Origin: Paenibacillus xylanexedens
GTDB lineage: Bacteria; Bacillota; Bacilli; Paenibacillales; Paenibacillaceae
Length of the DNA: 64,000 nucleotides
Direction of reading: 5' to 3'
NCBI RefSeq assembly: GCF_007676705.1
Contig: NZ_VEBF01000001.1
Location: 806,001 to 870,000, forward strand
The notes under the pieces are model-generated. The model was not told the DNA's origin, did not search any database, and was given only the letters and a program-made list of their open reading frames with translations. Below are positions 1 through 8,133 of this stretch, piece by piece (position 1 is the stretch's first letter; the number at the start of each line of letters is the position of its first letter). Both the position numbers and the translations under genes were made by a program.

Positions 1-43
1 AATGGTCCGCCTGCATCGGAGAAAGACGAGTGAATACCAGACA

Positions 44-1288
44 TTAAACTTCCCCACCCGGGTAGAGAGTCGAGCTATACAGCCTTTTGAGCTGTGGCTT
101 GGCTCTTTTTGCATCGGTAAGTGATAATGTCATTGGAGAACTGGAATAAATCACTGCTTCCTTTGCATCATAGATGATGATCTGTTCTAACCCAGTCTGA
201 ACGAGGTCTGCATGCACCGCATATCCCTCTTTCGGGAATTCAGTAACCGTTTTCATATCTCCATCTACCAAAGAAGGCAATACATCTCCACCTCGGCGAT
301 AGGCCAAAATATAATCGAGCCCACTCTCATCCCAGTTATTTACAGGCTCAATAATCGTTAACCATCCACGAGTCATACGATTTTCTTTCCATATTTCTTG
401 ACCCGCGTTATTCAGCATGAACATTCCATCCTTACCATTCTCGTCACCCCGAATAATTCGGTCCAACCCTGCGATCTGCAAACCTTCCATCCCAGTACAA
501 AAATGCCCCAGTGCAATATGCTGTGATTCAATCGAATCTTCATAACGCCATTTCTCATTACCGTAACGGTCCATCATGACCGTGACACTGCCACCAATCA
601 CAACCTCGACTTCCCCATCACCGTCAACGTCGCCAAACCATATACAGTCGGCATGGTCATCAAGATTCTGACAAGACCATAACAGCCTCCCATCATGATC
701 CAACATGTCATATCCAGCCATCACTTCATCCTTACCATCTCCATCGATATCGTATACCCATGGAAAATGTCCTGGATTCCCTTCATGCTTCCATAATAAA
801 TTGAAATCATGGTCCAATGCCCATAACGTCTTGTAGCGGTCTTTCAGTATAATGTCCATTTTTTGCTGATTACCAGTCAGGTTGGCGAGGATAATGCAGT
901 CATGTGCTTCATCACCCGGCAGATCACGTGTTTCTTTAATCTCACCGGTCCCGCCATCCAATACGAGAAATTGTTTGTCCATGACATACAATACTTCATT
1001 ATGGCCGTCACCATCCCAATCTGCGATCTGAGCGGGATAGTCTGAGCCCGGACCTCCTGCGTTCGGATCAGAAGTTCCCACCTGCCATAGTAATGTCCCT
1101 TCCAGATCAAACGCAGTCAAGCAGCATACCTGATGCGGGACATACCGATCGTCTATGCCCCCATCTGCTTGCACCAGCAACATCTCAAGTCTGCCGTCCC
1201 CATTCAGATCCCCCAAAAGCATTTTGCACCGTTCTCCGGCTTCGCTAATATCAACTCTGGCGATTTCATAAGGCTGATTGCTCATCAT
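44..1288 (-). CDS. Cytosolic FG-GAP/VCBS-like beta-propeller protein
   Basis: A 414-residue protein with no signal peptide or membrane segment. At least four Asp-rich loops are visible: DLNGDGRLE near residue 27, DWDGDGHNE near 90, DIDGDGKDE near 182 and DVDGDGEVE near 224. They recur at roughly even spacing, as in FG-GAP/VCBS propellers and the Ca2+-binding repeats of family 11 rhamnogalacturonan lyases. The length is short for a PL11 enzyme (about 600 residues) and no catalytic motif was identified. A GGAGGA ribosome-binding site precedes the ATG; a second ATG follows at once. The function is unknown. It may be a carbohydrate-related propeller kept inside the cell. Confidence 0.75.
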   Translation of the reverse strand: MMSNQPYEIARVDISEAGERCKMLLGDLNGDGRLEMLLVQADGGIDDRYVPHQVCCLTAFDLEGTLLWQVGTSDPNAGGPGSDYPAQIADWDGDGHNEVLYVMDKQFLVLDGGTGEIKETRDLPGDEAHDCIILANLTGNQQKMDIILKDRYKTLWALDHDFNLLWKHEGNPGHFPWVYDIDGDGKDEVMAGYDMLDHDGRLLWSCQNLDDHADCIWFGDVDGDGEVEVVIGGSVTVMMDRYGNEKWRYEDSIESQHIALGHFCTGMEGLQIAGLDRIIRGDENGKDGMFMLNNAGQEIWKENRMTRGWLTIIEPVNNWDESGLDYILAYRRGGDVLPSLVDGDMKTVTEFPKEGYAVHADLVQTGLEQIIIYDAKEAVIYSSSPMTLSLTDAKRAKPQLKRLYSSTLYPGGEV

Positions 1289-1441
1289 CTTCCTCCTCAG
1301 CGTATCGTTAACATTTCATTACAGCTGAATTCACCATAAAGAAAACCCCTGCTTTTTACAACCCTATTCTGAACTCATGCAAAAATGTTCAATGCTGCAA
1401 AAAAGTGTCTACATCAAAAATAAACAATTTAGACGTATGAT

Positions 1442-1816
1442 TTACAGCCATTCTAGAAACTCAAGACGATTGCCAAACGGATCATTTATATAGAAACGCC
1501 TTACACCTTCATCTATCCTTGCTTCGTCCTCAACAATATGAATATGGTTATGATTCAGATGATCACGCAAATGATCCAAATGTTGTACATGAAATGCCGG
1601 ATGAGCCTTTGTAGCGGGAATAAAATCTTTTTGTACACCAATATGAACTTGGTGTCTGCCACACTCAAACCATACACCACCCCGTTTTCTTAGGGCTTCT
1701 GGTTTAGGAATCTCCGTCCAGCCCAACACGTTATTGAAAAAATGACGCGCTTCCGCTTCACAACCTTCTGGTGCTGCGAGCTGAATATGATCAAGACCAA
1801 TAATATTGTAAGTCAT
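1442..1816 (-). CDS. VOC family protein (glyoxalase/bleomycin-resistance fold)
   Basis: A 124-residue single-domain vicinal-oxygen-chelate protein. The N-terminal GLDHIQLAAP supplies the first metal-type His, and the C-terminal YINDPFGNRLEFLEW is the usual second beta-alpha-beta module with its terminal Glu. The family includes lyases, dioxygenases and drug-binding proteins, so the substrate cannot be named. It stands alone between the propeller gene and the trmD terminator. The ATG follows a GGCGGTG-type ribosome-binding site. Confidence 0.85.
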   Translation of the reverse strand: MTYNIIGLDHIQLAAPEGCEAEARHFFNNVLGWTEIPKPEALRKRGGVWFECGRHQVHIGVQKDFIPATKAHPAFHVQHLDHLRDHLNHNHIHIVEDEARIDEGVRRFYINDPFGNRLEFLEWL

Positions 1817-1920
1817 TCATACACCGCCTTTAGTTTCATTTAGTGAAACTTAGTTTTAAAATATACTTCCATTTTATAGAATAACCCAATGAATATCCAG
1901 CTTTCTTTACAAAACACATA

Positions 1921-1956
1921 AAAAAAGCCAACCTTTGGTATCCAGGTTGGCTTTTT
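1921..1956 (-). terminator. Intrinsic terminator after trmD
   Basis: Stem GCCAACCT/AGGTTGGC with a nine-base loop. It is flanked by an A-run on the left and a T-run on the right, so it can act on both strands. It lies 46 bases past the trmD stop. Confidence 0.85.
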
Positions 1957-2002
1957 CGAACTCTCTAAAAAGATATATTTACGTGTTCAACGATACATAT
2001 TC

Positions 2003-2770
2003 TTACTCTGTACTATTTTCACGGTTTGAGCGTATCTTTTTTAACCAAATTCGCTCTTTGTCCGTCAAGTCCGCCGCTTCCAACATCTCCGGTCTACGCT
2101 CTAACGTACGAAGCAACGACTGCTCTCTGCGCCAAGCCTCAATGTTCAGATGATGTCCTGACAGCAACATATCCGGTACTTTCATGCCCCTAAATTCGGG
2201 TGGACGTGTGTAGTGTGGGTATTCCAGAAGTCCAGTGCTGAAGGAATCCGTCACGGCACTTGTCTCATTGCCAAGTACTCCGGGGATAAGACGTACGATG
2301 CTGTCGATCGCAACCATAGCAGGCAACTCCCCACCAGTGAGTACGTAATCACCAATAGATAGTTCATCCGTCACGAGAAATTCGCGAATTCGCTCATCGT
2401 AACCTTCATAATGCCCACATATAAAAATCAGATGATCTTCCTGTACAAGTTCTTCTGCTTTTTTCTGTGTAAACGTCTCACCTTGCGGACACATTAGAAT
2501 GATACGTGGAGCTTTCATAGTTGCCGCGGCTTCTCCGCGTTGCTCCAGCACATCTTCAACAGCAGCAAAGATAGGATCTGGTTTCAGCACCATGCCTCCG
2601 CCTCCGCCGTATGGAGCATCATCGACCGTATTGTGTTTATTCGTCGCATAATTTCGGAAGTTGGTTGCACCAAGGGATACGAGACCCTTCGTTTGGGCTT
2701 TACCCAGAATGCTTGCTCCGAACACACCATCAAACATCTCCGGGAATAATGTTAATACATCCACTTTCAT
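2003..2770 (-). CDS. trmD: tRNA (guanine-37-N1)-methyltransferase
   Basis: This 255-residue SPOUT methyltransferase uses SAM to methylate N1 of G37, 3' of the anticodon, which prevents +1 frameshifting. It shows the family N-terminus [12 protein letters not shown] and the trefoil-knot signature [14 protein letters not shown] near residues 138-151, which binds SAM. Length is normal. The ATG begins one base after the rimM stop, so the two are translationally linked. In Bacillus rplS follows trmD. Here a terminator and an unrelated VOC gene follow instead. Confidence 0.97.
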   Translation of the reverse strand: MKVDVLTLFPEMFDGVFGASILGKAQTKGLVSLGATNFRNYATNKHNTVDDAPYGGGGGMVLKPDPIFAAVEDVLEQRGEAAATMKAPRIILMCPQGETFTQKKAEELVQEDHLIFICGHYEGYDERIREFLVTDELSIGDYVLTGGELPAMVAIDSIVRLIPGVLGNETSAVTDSFSTGLLEYPHYTRPPEFRGMKVPDMLLSGHHLNIEAWRREQSLLRTLERRPEMLEAADLTDKERIWLKKIRSNRENSTE

Positions 2771-2771
2771 G

Positions 2772-3284
2772 TTACAGCAGCCCTTCCATCAGGTGAATCT
2801 TCACTTGCTGCTGTTCGATGTCCACATCAAGTACTACATCATCAATAACGGGAATCAGCACTTCTTTGCCTGCTGGCGTTTTAACAACCCACACATCATT
2901 GGCACCAGGAGTCAAAATTTCAGAGATGGTCCCAAGCGTTTCACCCTCTTCGGTGATGACCGAACACCCAACGATTTGATGGAAGTAGTATTCACCTTCG
3001 TCCAGCTCAGCCAGGTTCTCTTTTAACACTTTGGCCATGCCGCCTTTAAACTTCTCTACTTCATTAATATTGCCGTACTCTTTCAGACGAAGAATATACA
3101 TATTTTTATGCAAACGTGAAGATTCCACGTTAACCATGACGGGATGATTATCTGGTGTAAAGAAAAACAGCTCTGCATTTTTCGCGAAACGCACTTCCGG
3201 GAAATCAGTTAAAGGCATGATTCTCACCTCACCGCGAATTCCATGCGTATTGACGATTTTACCTACATTCATAAACTCTGCCAT
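2772..3284 (-). CDS. rimM: 16S rRNA processing / 30S maturation factor RimM
   Basis: A 170-residue RimM, which binds ribosomal protein S19 and helps mature the 30S head domain. The N-terminal RimM beta-barrel ([16 protein letters not shown]) and the C-terminal PRC-barrel (GVWVVK-type segment, then [11 protein letters not shown]) are both present. AGGAGGA precedes the ATG. It is co-transcribed with trmD. The roughly 300-base gap upstream, with its terminator and inverted repeat, suggests rimM-trmD is partly uncoupled from the ffh-rpsP-khpA transcript. Confidence 0.96.
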   Translation of the reverse strand: MAEFMNVGKIVNTHGIRGEVRIMPLTDFPEVRFAKNAELFFFTPDNHPVMVNVESSRLHKNMYILRLKEYGNINEVEKFKGGMAKVLKENLAELDEGEYYFHQIVGCSVITEEGETLGTISEILTPGANDVWVVKTPAGKEVLIPVIDDVVLDVDIEQQQVKIHLMEGLL

Positions 3285-3586
3285 ACGTTCCTCCTACGAA
3301 ATTAAATCAAACTAAACAGATACTTCGACTCTCGTACGGTCGTTCCGGCGACGGTTCGTTCTTTCGTTCGCTGTTACCCCCTCATTTTTCGAACTTACTT
3401 TAAAAGGTGAAAATGAGGTGATAAAGGCGAACGCTAACGCTTCTTCAAAATCGATCCCGTCCCCTGCACTGCTCCAAAGTCACTCATACCCAAAAATATT
3501 TTAATTCAATATCTAATCCAACCTATTAAGTTCAGCATGCACGAAAAGGGGCTAGGACATGCATCCTAACCCCCTTTCGTATATCT
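3285..3586. repeat. Gene-free gap with long imperfect inverted repeat
   Basis: No credible gene lies here. Bases 3350-3440 form a long imperfect inverted repeat: TTCGTTCGCTGTTACC and CCTCATTTTT on the left pair with AAAATGAGGTGAT and AAAGGCGAACG on the right. The remainder (3460-3540) is AT-rich and featureless. In Bacillus subtilis the small gene ylqD sits at this place between khpA and rimM. No ylqD-like frame is seen. Confidence 0.6.
3542..3579 (-). terminator. Terminator/attenuator after khpA
   Basis: Strong stem: GGGGCTAGGA pairs with TCCTAACCCC around a six-base loop. It is followed on the minus strand by TTTTCG. It lies seven bases past the khpA stop and probably limits read-through into rimM-trmD. 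Confidence 0.75.
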
Positions 3587-3817
3587 TTAAGATATGATAT
3601 CAACGGTAACCCGTTTATCCATCTTAACTGCTGCTGATGTGACGACCGTGCGAAGAGATTTTGCGATTCGCCCTTGTTTACCAATTACCTTCCCGACATC
3701 GTCAGGATGAACGGTTAACTCATAAACGACAAGCCGGTCTTTCTCAACCGTCCGAACCGTCACATCTTCCGGATGATCGACTAAAGCCTTAGCAATTATG
3801 CTTACTAATTCTTCCAT
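3587..3817 (-). CDS. khpA: KH-domain RNA-binding protein KhpA (YlqC)
   Basis: A 76-residue single KH domain. The GxxG RNA-binding loop is GKQG at residues 46-49, inside VGKVIGKQGRIAKSLR. The family pairs with KhpB (Jag/EloR) and binds many mRNAs and sRNAs, with effects on cell elongation and division in firmicutes. It follows rpsP after 23 bases with its own GGAGGGTC ribosome-binding site, the conserved rpsP-khpA arrangement. Confidence 0.93.
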   Translation of the reverse strand: MEELVSIIAKALVDHPEDVTVRTVEKDRLVVYELTVHPDDVGKVIGKQGRIAKSLRTVVTSAAVKMDKRVTVDIIS

Positions 3818-3840
3818 AGATGACCCTCCGAATCAGCACT

Positions 3841-4113
3841 TTATTTAGATAATTTAGACTCGTGGAACTTCTTCATCACGCCCGCTTTGCTAAGCAAGTT
3901 GCGGACAGTGTCAGATGCTTGTGCACCGTTTTGAAGCCATGCCAATGCTTTATCTTCATCGATCTTAACAACAGCCGGTTGTTCAACCGGGTTGTAGTAA
4001 CCGATCTCCTCGATAAAACGACCGTCACGTGGGGAACGGGAATCCGATACCACTACGCGGTAGAAAGGAGCTTTGTGAGCACCCATACGTTTCAGACGAA
4101 TACGAACTGCCAT
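3841..4113 (-). CDS. rpsP: 30S ribosomal protein S16
   Basis: 90-residue S16 beginning [11 protein letters not shown], with the conserved [14 protein letters not shown] near residues 30-43. The ATG at 4113 was chosen because AAGGAGGTGA lies nine bases upstream and the protein then starts as in the family. A seven-codon upstream extension is open but lacks a ribosome-binding site. It sits between ffh and khpA, as in other Bacillales. Confidence 0.97.
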   Translation of the reverse strand: MAVRIRLKRMGAHKAPFYRVVVSDSRSPRDGRFIEEIGYYNPVEQPAVVKIDEDKALAWLQNGAQASDTVRNLLSKAGVMKKFHESKLSK

Positions 4114-4166
4114 TTGAAAATTCACCTCCTTCAATGAAATCTGTATATGATCCAGCTTCGCTTAAA

Positions 4167-5543
4167 TCAACGGAAAGGAAACTTCATTCCTTTACCCATA
4201 CCTTTAAGCTGCTTCATCGCTTTATTTTTACCGCCTTTAGGTCCCATCATATCCGAGAACTGTTTCATCATGCGGCGCATCTCATCAAATTGCTTGATCA
4301 GACGATTTACTTCAGCCAGAGATGTTCCGCTTCCGGTAGCAATACGCTTCCGGCGGCTGTGGTTGATCATGTCCGGGTTGCGTTTCTCCTCGGTCGTCAT
4401 TGAGTAAACAATCGCTTCGATCCGGCCCATCTGTTTATCATCAACCTTCAGATCCTTGGCTTGTTTCATCTTGCCCATGCCGGGGATCATATCCATGATC
4501 TGATCGATTGGTCCCAGCTTTTTCACTTGATCCATCTGCTCCAGGAAATCTTCAAACGTGAATTCTGCATTACGCATCTTCCGTTCCATTTCCTTGGCTT
4601 TATCGGTATCAATGTTTAATTGTGCTTTCTCAATCAGAGATAACATATCACCCATACCGAGGATCCGTGAAGCCATACGTTCCGGGTGGAATGGCTCCAA
4701 AGCGTCAAGTTTCTCTCCAAGAGAAGCAAACTTGATTGGGCAACCCGTAACTGCTTTGACAGAAAGTGCAGCACCACCACGAGTATCGCCATCCAGCTTA
4801 GTCAAGACAACCCCGGTCAGATTAAGTTGCTGGTTAAAGTGTTCTGCTACGTTAACCGCATCCTGACCTGTCATGCTGTCTACGACAAGCAGTACTTCAT
4901 CTGGGTTCACTACGCTGTGAATCTGGCGAAGCTCTTCCATCAGCTCTTCATCGACATGCAGACGTCCAGCCGTATCGATAATGACATAATCATTACCGTT
5001 ATCTTTGGCATGTTGAAGACCTTGACGTGCGATCTCCACAGGGCTTGTCTGATCTCCCAGTGTGAATACTGGCGCTTTAATCTGCTCGCCAAGTACTTGC
5101 AACTGTTTGATCGCTGCCGGACGATAAATATCGCCTGCGACAAGCAATGGTCTGCTGTTTTGCTTTTGCAGCATTTTAGCCAGTTTACCGGATGTGGTTG
5201 TCTTACCAGCACCCTGCAAACCAACCATCATCAGCACCGTAGGCGGTTTGTTCGCTTTAGCCAGTTTCGCCTGGCTTCCACCCATCAAATCCGTGAGTTC
5301 CTTGTTAACGATGTCGATGATGACCATTCCTGGCGTGAAGCTCTCCATCACTTCTTTGCCGACAGCCTTCTCTTTCACCTTGGCGATGAATTCCTTGACC
5401 ACTTTGAAGTTTACATCCGCTTCGAGCAATGCCAGACGTACCTCGCGCATAGCCTCGGCTACATCTTCATCAGACACCTTGCCTTTGCCGCGCAGCTTGC
5501 TGAACACATTCTGTAATCGGGTCGTTAATCCTTCAAATGCCAT
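4167..5543 (-). CDS. ffh: Signal recognition particle GTPase Ffh
   Basis: 458-residue SRP54. An N-terminal four-helix bundle (1-95) precedes the G domain, with P-loop GLQGAGKTT (about 107-115), DTAGRLHVDE and TKLDGDTRGG. From about residue 300 comes the Met-rich M domain, which binds 4.5S RNA and signal sequences (DMIPGMGKMK, then MKQLKGMGKGMKF at the C-terminus). It works with FtsY, encoded about 2.5 kb away, to bring nascent membrane proteins to SecYEG. It is preceded by ylxM (63-base gap) and followed by rpsP. Confidence 0.98.
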   Translation of the reverse strand: MAFEGLTTRLQNVFSKLRGKGKVSDEDVAEAMREVRLALLEADVNFKVVKEFIAKVKEKAVGKEVMESFTPGMVIIDIVNKELTDLMGGSQAKLAKANKPPTVLMMVGLQGAGKTTTSGKLAKMLQKQNSRPLLVAGDIYRPAAIKQLQVLGEQIKAPVFTLGDQTSPVEIARQGLQHAKDNGNDYVIIDTAGRLHVDEELMEELRQIHSVVNPDEVLLVVDSMTGQDAVNVAEHFNQQLNLTGVVLTKLDGDTRGGAALSVKAVTGCPIKFASLGEKLDALEPFHPERMASRILGMGDMLSLIEKAQLNIDTDKAKEMERKMRNAEFTFEDFLEQMDQVKKLGPIDQIMDMIPGMGKMKQAKDLKVDDKQMGRIEAIVYSMTTEEKRNPDMINHSRRKRIATGSGTSLAEVNRLIKQFDEMRRMMKQFSDMMGPKGGKNKAMKQLKGMGKGMKFPFR

Positions 5544-5606
5544 GATCCCACCTCCTTAAGCTTTAATACTGTTTTCAAGACCGATACGTTCCGCTCAGCC
5601 AACTTC

Positions 5607-5957
5607 TCATTCACTAAGCTGGGCAACGATATCGTGTATTTGTTTGTTGTTATCAATGGAGACGCCTACGCGTTCCAATGCATTTTGCAAATCTTCAAGA
5701 TTGCGATTACGCCGTTCATGCTTTTCCAGCAAGCCCAGCTTGCTTTCGTAATTTTCCAGCACTTGTTCGGCACGCTTGATATGCTCGTATACCGCCTGGC
5801 GGCTGATCTCAAACTCGGCTGCAATTTCACCAAGTGAAAAATCGTCATGAAAGTAATACTTTAGAAAAGTCTGCTGTTTCTCGGTAAGTAACAATTCATA
5901 AAAAGCAAACAGCAAGTTAATCCGGTTTGTCTTCTCAAGCCGGTTTTCTTGACTCAC
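5607..5957 (-). CDS. ylxM: YlxM-family SRP-associated HTH protein
   Basis: A 116-residue UPF0122 protein. A sigma-70 region-4-like helix-turn-helix is visible (FSLGEIAAEFEISRQAVYEHIKRAE, about residues 41-65). The family is nearly always encoded just upstream of ffh and has been reported to modulate SRP RNA-Ffh GTPase activity in streptococci. Here it begins the ylxM-ffh-rpsP-khpA unit, with a clear promoter about 55 bases upstream. Confidence 0.93.
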   Translation of the reverse strand: MSQENRLEKTNRINLLFAFYELLLTEKQQTFLKYYFHDDFSLGEIAAEFEISRQAVYEHIKRAEQVLENYESKLGLLEKHERRNRNLEDLQNALERVGVSIDNNKQIHDIVAQLSE

Positions 5958-6012
5958 AACGGGGCACTCCCTTCGTCAAGGAAAAACACTTTACACTCTT
6001 GCAACGTTCCTA

Positions 6013-6041
6013 ATAATACCTAAAACAAATCAGGTTGTCAA
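6013..6041 (-). promoter_or_regulatory. Sigma-A promoter of ylxM-ffh operon
   Basis: On the minus strand, TTGACA (6036-6041) is 17 bases from TATTAT (6013-6018), close to consensus. Transcription would start near 6005, about 50 bases before the ylxM ATG. Confidence 0.85.
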
Positions 6042-6171
6042 GCAAAAATACTTGTCACAATAAAAACAGCTCTGATGACGTCCCATTTCGATACTAAACA
6101 GGCGATTTCTGCCCTTTTTCATAGCAATCCCCCCCCGATCTGTACCTCTACGTTCCACCTCTATGTAGAAG

Positions 6172-6211
6172 AAAAACGAATGCGTCTCAGCGAGTGGAGA
6201 TGCATTCGTTT
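6172..6211 (-). terminator. Terminator after trhA
   Basis: Arms GAATGCGTCTC and GAGATGCATTC around an eight-base loop, followed on the minus strand by TTTTTC. It lies nine bases past the trhA stop. Confidence 0.85.
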
Positions 6212-6219
6212 AAGATGAT

Positions 6220-6867
6220 CTAGCGAAGTGGTGTCAGGTACAGCAGTACCATAAAGAAATGAAGAATACTGCCTGCTAGCACAAAGAGATGCCAAATCGC
6301 ATGGTGGTACGGAAATCCACGCCATACATAAAAGAGCGTACCCAGTGTATACATCAGGCCTCCAGCAACCAGCAACACAATGCCACCTGTAGGAATGGCA
6401 GCCATAAGCGGTTGCCAGGCAATAACGATGAGCCAGCCCATCGCAATATAGAAAATCGTGGACATGAATAGAAACTTTTTCGTAAAAAACGCCTTAAAGA
6501 TCACGCCGAATAATGCGATTCCCCAGATTATACCGAACAGGGTCCATCCAAGTGTACCGCGAACAGCAATAAACAAAAGCGGAGTATATGATCCGGCTAT
6601 AAACAAATAAATGGAAGAATGGTCGAAAATCTCAAATAAATCTTTCACTTTTCCATCTTTCCATGCATGCACGAGTGTGGAGCTCGTATAGAGCAGTAGC
6701 ATGGTGATCCCGTAGATCGTAAAACTGACCACATGCCACGCCGTGCCTTTCATACTTGAAAATACAATCAATATCACCAGTGCAGCTACACTGAGTGCAG
6801 CGCCGATTCCATGTGTCACCGCATTGGCGACTTCTTCACGGCGGGAATAGGTATAGGTATTGGCCAT
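6220..6867 (-). CDS. trhA: PAQR/hemolysin III family membrane protein (TrhA)
   Basis: 215 residues with seven predicted hydrophobic helices. The family N-terminus EEVANAVTHGIGA carries the conserved His. Other PAQR polar residues are seen in SSTLVHAW, FDHSSIYLFIAGSYTPLL, and HHAIWHLFVLAGSILHFF at the C-terminus, consistent with an intramembrane metal site of hydrolase type. Despite the hemolysin name, bacterial members are linked to membrane-energy homeostasis rather than toxicity. It separates ftsY from ylxM, which adjoin in B. subtilis. It has its own terminator and a promoter carrying a large inverted repeat. Confidence 0.92.
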   Translation of the reverse strand: MANTYTYSRREEVANAVTHGIGAALSVAALVILIVFSSMKGTAWHVVSFTIYGITMLLLYTSSTLVHAWKDGKVKDLFEIFDHSSIYLFIAGSYTPLLFIAVRGTLGWTLFGIIWGIALFGVIFKAFFTKKFLFMSTIFYIAMGWLIVIAWQPLMAAIPTGGIVLLVAGGLMYTLGTLFYVWRGFPYHHAIWHLFVLAGSILHFFMVLLYLTPLR

Positions 6868-6914
6868 TTCAACCGTCCTTTCTAGCCCTTTAGCATTGCC
6901 TGCTTTATTCCTCC

Positions 6915-6981
6915 ATTATACACGTATTGCCAGTGACATTACACGTGACACTTATCACGTCTATCACTGGCAATACGTGTA
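6915..6981 (-). promoter_or_regulatory. trhA promoter region with 18-bp inverted repeat
   Basis: TACACGTATTGCCAGTGA (6919-6936) is repeated exactly, inverted, at 6964-6981. A smaller inverted pair, ACGTGA/TCACGT, lies in the loop. The gene-proximal arm abuts a minus-strand TATAAT at 6915-6920, so the repeat covers the promoter. An operator or a leader hairpin are both possible. It also lies just past the ftsY stop but has no T-run, so it is not a standard terminator. Confidence 0.6.
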
Positions 6982-7013
6982 ACGATATTAATTCATCCTA
7001 TTTATTAATGGTT

Positions 7014-8027
7014 CTAGGAATTAGCTTCCTCTTCCTCAGCACTTTCGGCTGGCTGTTCCTGGATCAATCCGGCGAACAAGGCGTGCACAAATTGCTCCGA
7101 ATCAAACGGCTGCAGATCATCAATCTTCTCACCCAGTCCTACGAGCTTCACAGGCAAGTCCAGCTCCTGACGAATCGCAACAACGATTCCCCCTTTGGCT
7201 GTACCATCCAGTTTCGTCAGGACCAGACCAGTCACGCCGCTTTTCTCACCAAAAAGTTTGGCCTGATTCAAGGCATTTTGACCTGTTGTTGCATCCAGTA
7301 CCATCAGTACTTCATGCGGAGCATCCGGAATTTCACGCTGAATGACACGATAAATCTTGTTAAGCTCGTCCATCAGGTTCGATTTGTTTTGCAGACGACC
7401 TGCTGTATCACAAAGCAGAACATCTGCACCCCGTTGCTTCGCTGCCTGCACCGCATCATACATAACAGCCGCTGGATCAGAACCAGATTGTTGCTTGATC
7501 ACGTCAACACAAGCACGTTGTCCCCATACTTCCAGCTGTTCAATAGCTCCCGCACGGAACGTATCTCCGGCTGCCATAATGACCTTTTTACCTTGTTGTT
7601 TAAAGCGATGCGCCAGCTTGCCAATCGTTGTTGTTTTACCAACACCGTTAACGCCAACGAACAAAATGACGGTAATGCCATCCGGATTCATTTTCAGTTC
7701 GTTATTTTGTTCACCGCGAAGAAGATCCGTCAATTTCTCAGACAACACAGGCTGCAGTTCAGCCGCGTCCTCAATTTTGCGTTTTTTCACTTCAACGCGC
7801 AGATCTTCGATCAGATTCATAACGGTATTAACGCCAACGTCTGCTCCAATCAGAATCTCTTCCAATTCTTCATAGAACTCTTCATCGATTTTTTTGCGGC
7901 GGATAACGAGATCCGACACTTTTTCCACAAGCCCTTTACGTGTCTTTTCCAATCCATCCTTGAACTGTTTGGTCACCGACTCCGTTTTGCTTGCAATGCT
8001 GTCTCTAAGCTTCTTAAAAAAACTCAT
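7014..8027 (-). CDS. ftsY: SRP receptor GTPase FtsY
   Basis: 337 residues. A short charged N-terminus replaces the long acidic A-domain of proteobacteria. It is followed by the NG domain: helical N bundle (about 25-105), P-loop GVNGVGKTTTIGKL near 124, DTAGRLQNKSNLM and TKLDGTAKGG. It docks Ffh-ribosome complexes at the membrane. The ATG at 8027 (MSFFKKLRDS) was chosen for its GGAGGGG site; an upstream in-frame extension lacks one. It follows smc after 106 bases and ends in an acidic tail. Confidence 0.97.
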   Translation of the reverse strand: MSFFKKLRDSIASKTESVTKQFKDGLEKTRKGLVEKVSDLVIRRKKIDEEFYEELEEILIGADVGVNTVMNLIEDLRVEVKKRKIEDAAELQPVLSEKLTDLLRGEQNNELKMNPDGITVILFVGVNGVGKTTTIGKLAHRFKQQGKKVIMAAGDTFRAGAIEQLEVWGQRACVDVIKQQSGSDPAAVMYDAVQAAKQRGADVLLCDTAGRLQNKSNLMDELNKIYRVIQREIPDAPHEVLMVLDATTGQNALNQAKLFGEKSGVTGLVLTKLDGTAKGGIVVAIRQELDLPVKLVGLGEKIDDLQPFDSEQFVHALFAGLIQEQPAESAEEEEANS

Positions 8028-8133
8028 AAAGCCCCTCCATCGTGTACATAATCTGAGCGTTTTGCTAAGATGCTCAATCCAAACCAAATTTAAATGATTA
8101 CAAATGAGTTCATATGTCTAGCGAGGAATCAGA

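Noticed and set aside
6927-8051. A 374-codon open frame on the plus strand opposite ftsY.
   Set aside because: It mirrors the ftsY codon pattern, is rich in His/Cys/Phe/Leu, lacks a ribosome-binding site and matches no family.
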